Below, one piece after another: positions 30,809 to 35,759 of a stretch of DNA of 35,759 nt. The stretch is from JBDTCO01 sp039923495 (GTDB taxonomy: Bacteria; Myxococcota_A; Polyangia; Palsa-1104). Where the stretch lies: assembly GCA_039923495.1 (NCBI GenBank), contig JBDTCO010000060.1, positions 1 through 35,759 of the forward strand, written 5' to 3'. The notes under the pieces are model-generated. The model saw only the letters and a program-made list of their open reading frames with translations, did not search any database and was not told the DNA's origin. The translations under genes and the position numbers were made by a program. Positions within the stretch are counted from its first letter, which is position 1. Each line of letters starts with the position of its first letter.

Positions 30809-31990
30809 CTACAGCGGCGCCTGGATCGAGATGCCGAGCTTGCCCTTGTGCTTGTTCTCGAACATCAGCTGGTGCGCCTCGGCGGTCCGGGCGAAGTCGA
30901 AGACCTGGTCGAGCACCGGCCGGATCTTGCCGGCGATGACGAGCTCGTTCGCGCGCTCAGCCTGGTACGCGTTGGCGAAGTGCGAGCCGAGGATCGACTT
31001 CTGGCGCATCCACAGGTACCGCACGTCGAAGCTGAGATCGAAGCCGGACGTCGCGCCGCAGATGACGATCTTGCCGAAGCGCTTGCAGACGTAGACGCTC
31101 GTGGGAAACGTCTCCTGGCCGACGTGCTCGAACACGATGTCCGCGTCCTTGCCGCCGGTGAGCTCGCGGATCGCGCCGCCGAGCTTGCGCATGCCGGCCG
31201 TCCGCTCCTTGACGCGCTCGGGCGTCTCGTTGGGGCGCCACACGAAGTCGAACTCCCTGCGGTTGAGCGTCATCTCCGCGCCCAGCGACTTCACGAGCTC
31301 GATCTTGTCGGGCGAGCTGATGACCGCGATCGGGTTGGCGCCGAGCACCTTGCACAGCTGGATGGCGAAGATGCCGAGCCCGCCGGCGGCTCCCCAGATG
31401 AGGACGTTGTCGCCCGGCTTCACCTGCGCCTGCCCGACGAGCATGCGGTACGCGGTGAAGAACGTGAGGCCGTAGCTCGCAGCCTCGGTCCACGAGAGCT
31501 TCTTCGGCTTCGGCACGAGCTGCTGGGCCTGTACGCACGTGAACTGCGCAAAGCTGCCGCCCGGCGTCTCGTAGCCCCAGATCTTCTGCTCGGAGCAGGC
31601 CATCGGGTCGAGCCCGTTGCACTCGGGGCACTGGCCGCAGCTCATGTTGCAGTGGACGACGACCTCGTCGCCGACCTTCCAGCGACGGACGTCCTTGCCG
31701 ACCTTCCACACGATGCCGGCTGCGTCCGAGCCCGGGATGTGGAACGGCTCCTTGTGCATCTTGAAGACGGAGACCGGCTTGCCCTGGCCGGCCCACACGC
31801 CGTTGAAGTTCACGCCCGCGGCCATCACGAGGACGAGGACCTCGGAGTCGCCGCAGACGGGCAGCGGCACCTCCTCGACCTTCATCGACTGGAGCGGTTC
31901 GCCCTCGCGCTCCTTGCGGATGACGATGGCCTTCATGAGCTCGGGGAGCTCGCCGAGCGGCGGGACGGTGTGCAGGTCGAGCGTGCGCAT
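30809..31990 (-). CDS. ccr: crotonyl-CoA carboxylase/reductase
   Basis: This enzyme reductively carboxylates crotonyl-CoA with NADPH and CO2 to ethylmalonyl-CoA, the hallmark step of the ethylmalonyl-CoA pathway. This MDR-family protein (393 aa) has GVNFNGVWAGQGKP, the zinc-like cysteine stretch CNMSCGQCPECNGLDPMACSE, WGYETPGGSFAQFTCVQAQQL, the NADPH motif WGAAGGLGIFAIQL, FEHVGQETFP and QKSILGSHFANAYQA. The residues known to hold CO2 in relatives (Asn, Phe/Tyr-Glu in G(F/Y)ET, His in GSHFAN) appear present. The start ATG has AGAGGA upstream. It is the fourth gene of the operon, 21 bases after the epimerase. Confidence 0.93.
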   Translation of the reverse strand: MRTLDLHTVPPLGELPELMKAIVIRKEREGEPLQSMKVEEVPLPVCGDSEVLVLVMAAGVNFNGVWAGQGKPVSVFKMHKEPFHIPGSDAAGIVWKVGKDVRRWKVGDEVVVHCNMSCGQCPECNGLDPMACSEQKIWGYETPGGSFAQFTCVQAQQLVPKPKKLSWTEAASYGLTFFTAYRMLVGQAQVKPGDNVLIWGAAGGLGIFAIQLCKVLGANPIAVISSPDKIELVKSLGAEMTLNRREFDFVWRPNETPERVKERTAGMRKLGGAIRELTGGKDADIVFEHVGQETFPTSVYVCKRFGKIVICGATSGFDLSFDVRYLWMRQKSILGSHFANAYQAERANELVIAGKIRPVLDQVFDFARTAEAHQLMFENKHKGKLGISIQAPL

Positions 31991-32011
31991 CGTGATCCTC
32001 TGATGGTCCGG

Positions 32012-32434
32012 CTAGTGATCCTGAACGAGCTCGATGAGCACGCCGTCGGTGGCCTTGGGGTGGAGAAATCCGACCAGGTGCCCGCGCGCGCCCTTGCGCG
32101 GCACCGTGTCGATGAGCGGAACGCCGGCGGCCTCGAGCTCCTTCAGTGCTGCGGCGAGATCGTCGACGGCGAGCGCGAGGTGGTGGAGGCCGGCCTTGTG
32201 CTTGTTCTTCTCGAGGAACTTCTCGAGGCCGGCGTTGCCCTCGCCCGGCATGATGAGCTCGATCGAGGCCGAGCCCGCCTTGCTCCCGTCGAGGAATGCG
32301 GCCTCCGTCTGTGCGGCGGGGACGTACTCGCGTGCGCCGAGGGTCAGGCCCGTGAGCAGCTTCAACCAGAGCGGGATGGCGGCGTCCATGTCGCGAACGC
32401 AGACGCCGACGTGATCGATGCGGGTTACCTTCAT
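32012..32434 (-). CDS. ethylmalonyl-CoA/methylmalonyl-CoA epimerase
   Basis: This 140-residue VOC-fold metalloenzyme inverts C2 of methylmalonyl- or ethylmalonyl-CoA. The motifs RIDHVGVCVRDMDAA, ASIELIMP, KAGLHHLALAVDDLAAALKEL and GVLIELVQ carry the metal ligands His (HVG), His (HHLAL) and Glu (IEL). In the ethylmalonyl-CoA pathway one epimerase serves both intermediates, and its position between hydratase and ccr genes supports this. The ATG has GGAGAG upstream. It lies 13 bases after the hydratase gene. Confidence 0.92.
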   Translation of the reverse strand: MKVTRIDHVGVCVRDMDAAIPLWLKLLTGLTLGAREYVPAAQTEAAFLDGSKAGSASIELIMPGEGNAGLEKFLEKNKHKAGLHHLALAVDDLAAALKELEAAGVPLIDTVPRKGARGHLVGFLHPKATDGVLIELVQDH

Positions 32435-32447
32435 GACTGCTCTCCGT

Positions 32448-33563
32448 TCACTTCATCGCTCGCGGCACGAGGATCGTACGCGTCACTTCGACGACCTTCT
32501 GCTTGAGCTTCTGGTCGGCTGGCTTGTCGAGCTCCGCCGCGAACAGCGCATCCCCGTGCGCGGCCCACGCTTCTCGGCCCGTCTGGTTCTTGATGCCCAC
32601 GATGCGGAGCGTGACGTCGGCCGTCGCGCCGTAGAGCTTGACCGATTCGACGCGGGAGAGCGCATACAACGTGTCGCCACCGAGCGTCGGGTTCGGGTGC
32701 GCGCCGTTCACGAGCCCGAGGTCCCACAGTGCCTGGCCGGTGAGGTCGCGTGACGTGAGCGCGAGCGTCCACGCGAGCACGAGGCCGCCGTACACGACGC
32801 GCGTCTTCTGGAAGCTGTTCGCCTTGCAGTAGAGCTCGTCGACATGGAGTGGATGCGAGTTGCGGAGCAAGAGCGTGAGCTGCATGTGCTCGCTCTCACC
32901 GACCGTCTTGCCCGAGTCGTGCGCGAACACCTGGCCGACGGCGAAGTCCTCAGCGAGGCCTGGCAGCGTCGAGCGCGGCGTGTACGCGCGGCTCTGGCGC
33001 AGCGGAGGCGGCAGGTGCTCGAGCGACGACGTCGCCACCGTCGCCAGCGTCGCCAGCGTCGGACGGTAGGTCACCTCCGTGTCGGGTGGCCGATCCGTGA
33101 GCGAGCCCGCGCGCACCAGCGCCTTGCGCTCGAAGGCACACAGCACGTGGCCGTGCTCGTTCTCGAGGACGGTGCGCACGTGCACCACGCCGCGATCGCC
33201 CGACGACGCGGGCTTGACGCCGAGCACCGTCGAGCGCGCGCGCACGGTGTCGCCCGGATAGCCGGCATCGGGATACCGGACCTCGACGTACGCGAGGTGC
33301 GCGATGGCCTGCTCCGAGACGTCGTGCACCGAGAACGACAGCCCGAGGTTGAGGCAAAGAAGCGGCGACAGCGGACGATCGCGGAAGCCCAGCTCGCGCG
33401 CGTACGCTGCCGACGAGTAGATCGGCGTCGCGTCGAGGAACGACGCCTGCAGGAGCGCGATGGCGCCCCCATCGATGGTGACCTCCCACGGGTGCTCGTA
33501 CGTGCGCCCGACCTCGAAGTCCGACAGCAGCCGGCCCCACCTGTACGTTCTGGGCTCGGCCAC
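32448..33563 (-). CDS. mch: mesaconyl-CoA hydratase (beta-methylmalyl-CoA dehydratase)
   Basis: This 371-residue protein is built from two MaoC-like hotdog halves. The first is GRLLSDFEVGRTYEHPWEVTIDGGAIALLQASFLDATPIYSS. The second begins LAEDFAVGQVFAHDSGKTVGESEHMQLTLLLRNSHPLHVDELYC, with the hydratase Asp/His region (NSHPLHVDE). Mesaconyl-CoA hydratase adds water to mesaconyl-C1-CoA to give beta-methylmalyl-CoA. The flanking ccr, epimerase and dehydrogenase genes make this assignment strong. The GTG start shares one base with the preceding stop (TAGTG). Linkage to pathway steps is inferred from context and family. Confidence 0.88.
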   Translation of the reverse strand: MAEPRTYRWGRLLSDFEVGRTYEHPWEVTIDGGAIALLQASFLDATPIYSSAAYARELGFRDRPLSPLLCLNLGLSFSVHDVSEQAIAHLAYVEVRYPDAGYPGDTVRARSTVLGVKPASSGDRGVVHVRTVLENEHGHVLCAFERKALVRAGSLTDRPPDTEVTYRPTLATLATVATSSLEHLPPPLRQSRAYTPRSTLPGLAEDFAVGQVFAHDSGKTVGESEHMQLTLLLRNSHPLHVDELYCKANSFQKTRVVYGGLVLAWTLALTSRDLTGQALWDLGLVNGAHPNPTLGGDTLYALSRVESVKLYGATADVTLRIVGIKNQTGREAWAAHGDALFAAELDKPADQKLKQKVVEVTRTILVPRAMK

Positions 33564-34723
33564 TACTTGTCGTCCAGGACGCGGCGCGCGATGACCTCGT
33601 ACTGGATCTCCGATGTGCCCTCGAAGATGCGGAACACGCGGGCGTCGCGCCAGAAGCGCTGCGCGGGGTACTCGCGGCTGTACCCGTAGCCGCCGAAGAC
33701 CTGCATCATCTCGGACGTCACGCGCTCGGCCATGTCGGCGGCGAAGGCCTTCGCCATGCCGGCCTCGAGGTCGGCGCGCTTGCCGGAGTCCTTCACTGCG
33801 CAGGCGTAGTAGCAGAGCTGACGCGCGGCCTCGATCTCCGTCGCGGCGTGCGCGATCTTGTGGCGGATGATCTGGAACTCGGCGATGGGCTTACCGAACT
33901 GCTCGCGCTCCTTCGCGTACTTCTTCGCGGCCTCGAGCGACGCCTGTGCGACACCAACGGCGCGCGCGGCCGTCTGGATGCGCGCGTACTCGTACGTCGC
34001 CATGAGCTGGTAAAAGCCGAGGCCCTCCTTGTCGCCGAGCAGCGTGTCGACGGGTGTGGTGTAGCCGTCGAAGCCGAGCGAGTAGGACTTCATGCCCTTG
34101 TAGCCGATGGTCGGGATCGGGCTGCCGGAGAGCTCGGGCGGATGGAAGCCGTCGCCCGGCTCCTTGTCGACGAGGAGGATCGACAGGCCCTTGTGCGGTG
34201 GGCTGGCCTCGGGGTTCGTGCGCGCGAGCACGGTGAGCACGTGCGCGCGGTTCGCGAACGTGCACCACGTCTTCTCGCCGCGAAGGACGTAGTGATCGCC
34301 TTCTCGCGTGGCGCGCAGCTTCATCGCGGCGGTGTCGGACCCGACATCGGGCTCGGTGAAGGCGGCGGCGGTGAGCAGCTTGCCGGACGCGATGAGCGGC
34401 AGGTACTTCTGCTTCTGCGCTTCCGTGCCGGCGCTCATGATGAGCGAGCCGGTGATGAGCATGCGGGTCATCACGGATCCGACCGACAGCCAGCCACGCG
34501 AGAGCTCCTCGGTGACGATCGCCATCGCGCGCGCGTCGAGGCCCATGCCGCCGTACTCCGGCGGGAAGATGAGGCCGAAGTACCCGAGCTCCGCCATCTT
34601 GGCGATGATCGGCTGCGGGATCTCCTCCTCCGCGTTGTCGAGCTCGTCCGCGATCGGAACGATCTCGCGCTCGACGAACTCGCGAACGCTGCTGCGGATC
34701 TCGTCGTGCGCTTCGTTACTCAC
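33563..34723 (-). CDS. acyl-CoA dehydrogenase, probable methylsuccinyl-CoA dehydrogenase
   Basis: This is an FAD enzyme of 386 residues. It opens VSNEAHDEIRSSVREFVEREIVPIADELD. The flavin-binding loop is LTAAAFTEPDVGSDTAAM, with EKTWCTFANRAHVLTVLART and VFGGYGYSREYPAQRFWRDARVFRIFEGTSEIQ at the end. The adjacent pathway genes suggest it oxidises (2S)-methylsuccinyl-CoA to mesaconyl-CoA. The characterised Rhodobacter Mcd is, as I recall, about 550 residues with an N-terminal extension that is absent here, so the substrate is by context only. GTG 34723 follows AAGGAGG with a five-base gap, which decides the start. It is the first gene of the operon. Confidence 0.8.
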   Translation of the reverse strand: MSNEAHDEIRSSVREFVEREIVPIADELDNAEEEIPQPIIAKMAELGYFGLIFPPEYGGMGLDARAMAIVTEELSRGWLSVGSVMTRMLITGSLIMSAGTEAQKQKYLPLIASGKLLTAAAFTEPDVGSDTAAMKLRATREGDHYVLRGEKTWCTFANRAHVLTVLARTNPEASPPHKGLSILLVDKEPGDGFHPPELSGSPIPTIGYKGMKSYSLGFDGYTTPVDTLLGDKEGLGFYQLMATYEYARIQTAARAVGVAQASLEAAKKYAKEREQFGKPIAEFQIIRHKIAHAATEIEAARQLCYYACAVKDSGKRADLEAGMAKAFAADMAERVTSEMMQVFGGYGYSREYPAQRFWRDARVFRIFEGTSEIQYEVIARRVLDDK

Positions 34724-34751
34724 GAAGCCTCCTTCCGACCGGTGGGAGACC

Positions 34752-34781
34752 ACTATGAAACACCCGCTCGTGCGCCGGCAA
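34752..34781 (-). promoter_or_regulatory. candidate promoter for the ethylmalonyl-CoA operon
   Basis: On the minus strand TTGCCG (34776-34781) and CATAGT (34752-34757) are separated by 18 bases and lie 28 bases before the operon's first start codon. Each box matches four of six consensus bases. It is a weak candidate. Confidence 0.25.
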
Positions 34782-34831
34782 GGAGAATGACGCAATGCGT
34801 AAGACGATCGCATGCGTCCTTGCGTGGTCGT

Positions 34832-35759
34832 TCAGCGCCTCCGCTCGATGAGCGCGAAGGCGCTGGTGTAGCCGTGCAGGAACGTGCGTCCGCCGACCGG
34901 CGCGATCTCTCCATCGGAGAAGCAGCCGCCGATGGGCGTGCCCTCGAACGCCTCGCCGAAGAGCCGCGGGTCGTGATCGACCTCGTCGAACAGGTGCCGG
35001 CCGCGACCGACGCACGAGAAGAGCAGGGCACCCGCGGGCGTGGCGCCCCCGTCGCGCGCGAGCATGAGCAGCGACGTGAGCTCCTCGGTGGCGCTCAGCG
35101 AGTCGCGCAGCACGAACTGCACGACGTCGTAGTCGTGGAGCTCGGCCGCGACGCCGAAGGCCTCGCGATCGGGATCGACGCCGAGCAGGTTCCGCACGAG
35201 CAGGCGATCGGGCCTTGCCTCGACCTCGTCTCTGTCCATCTCGACACCAACGAACAGCGAGTGCTTGAACAGCGCGCGATCGTGCTCGGACAGTCCCGCG
35301 TAGCAGTCCTTCATCGCCGCGAGCGCGGGCTTGTTGTCGAGCTCGAGGATCGCCTGGCCATCGCGACGCGTGATGACGTGCGCGCGCCCGACCGGTCGAC
35401 AGCCCTGCGCCACGATCGGTCGCACGCGCACCTCGTGCGGCAGGAGCAGCACGAGCGCGCCGCGTCGGTGCGCGGTGTGACCGTAGAGCATCGTCGAGCG
35501 CGGCACCGGGCCCGCGGTGGCGAGCGCGCCGACCTTGACGGCGTGCGGTAGCACGAGGTCGAGCGCCATCGCGAGCTGATCGGGTTGCACCGAGAACGGG
35601 TCGACCAGCACGAGCGCATCGACGCCGGGCGGCACCGGGCCGAGCTCCGCGGCGAGCCGCTTCTCGGACAGCACCTCGCCCTCCATGATCGCGTCGGGAT
35701 CGAGGTACACGAGGCGCGCGCCCGGGAGCACCGCGGCGGTCAGCGACAGCGCTGGCGCT
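34832..35759 (-). CDS. FIST domain protein, 5' end outside the window
   Basis: The coding frame is open to the window edge, so the start is probably missing. The visible 309 codons include the FIST_N end (AALVLVDPF-like DALVLVDPFSVQPDQL, GALATAGPVPRSTMLYG) and the FIST_C domain ending GALLFSCVGRGRHLFDE, EAFEGTPIGGCFSDGEIAPVGGRTFLHGYTSAFALI, a diagnostic pattern. FIST proteins are sensory domains that often bind small ligands and act with signalling partners, but no partner is visible here. It lies 108 bases upstream of the ethylmalonyl-CoA operon on the same strand. Confidence 0.85.
   Translation of the reverse strand, partial: APALSLTAAVLPGARLVYLDPDAIMEGEVLSEKRLAAELGPVPPGVDALVLVDPFSVQPDQLAMALDLVLPHAVKVGALATAGPVPRSTMLYGHTAHRRGALVLLLPHEVRVRPIVAQGCRPVGRAHVITRRDGQAILELDNKPALAAMKDCYAGLSEHDRALFKHSLFVGVEMDRDEVEARPDRLLVRNLLGVDPDREAFGVAAELHDYDVVQFVLRDSLSATEELTSLLMLARDGGATPAGALLFSCVGRGRHLFDEVDHDPRLFGEAFEGTPIGGCFSDGEIAPVGGRTFLHGYTSAFALIERRR

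Overview
The window is very GC-rich with short intergenic gaps. It looks like the chromosome of a myxobacterium (Myxococcota, probably the Polyangia side). The clues are a DUF6178 protein, a Gld-like ABC export cassette with DUF4340, many small lipoproteins, one protein tail resembling the AgmX/PglI C-terminal module, and an ice-binding DUF3494 lipoprotein. The lineage is inferred from gene content alone. No phage, insertion sequence or CRISPR array was seen.

Layout. At 1-1827 (+) lie the 3' part of mnmA, then rnc and infA. At 1840-6674 (-) is a four-gene operon for an ABC-2 exporter of the GldA/F/G plus DUF4340 type. It is followed on the same strand by a DUF6178 gene (6778-8481), a secreted class-I glutamine-amidotransferase-like hydrolase (8540-9541), a structured leader, tRNA-Val(GAC) and a TlpA-like thioredoxin lipoprotein. 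At 10845-18615 (+) is the conserved translation/nucleoid cluster thrS-infC-rpmI-rplT-pheS-pheT-ihfA-merR, in the same order as in E. coli apart from the merR gene at the end. It has three oddities: a ThrRS without TGS domain, an AUU start on infC, and seven 23-bp tandem repeats that begin inside the thrS stop region. tRNA-Pro(GGG) with a terminator follows.

From 19058 to 26058 there is a mosaic of accessory and housekeeping genes: an ice-binding lipoprotein with a pentapeptide-repeat stalk, two GNAT acetyltransferases, small exported proteins, surE with a LytM peptidase lipoprotein, apt, an SCP2-like protein and two more lipoproteins. From 26078 to 29138 (-) lie a fused FAD monooxygenase/FMN oxidoreductase (salicylyl-CoA 5-hydroxylase or 2-aminobenzoyl-CoA monooxygenase/reductase type) and a short-chain dehydrogenase. 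A secreted protein of unknown function (29297-30268, +) precedes tRNA-Arg(CCT).

The last block (30492-34723, -) is an apparent operon for the ethylmalonyl-CoA pathway: acyl-CoA (methylsuccinyl-CoA) dehydrogenase, mesaconyl-CoA hydratase, ethylmalonyl/methylmalonyl-CoA epimerase and crotonyl-CoA carboxylase/reductase. A small unknown protein and the tRNA-Arg gene follow directly behind it. A FIST-domain sensor protein, cut by the window edge, lies upstream. The block suggests acetyl-CoA assimilation or supply of ethylmalonyl-CoA and methylmalonyl-CoA extender units.
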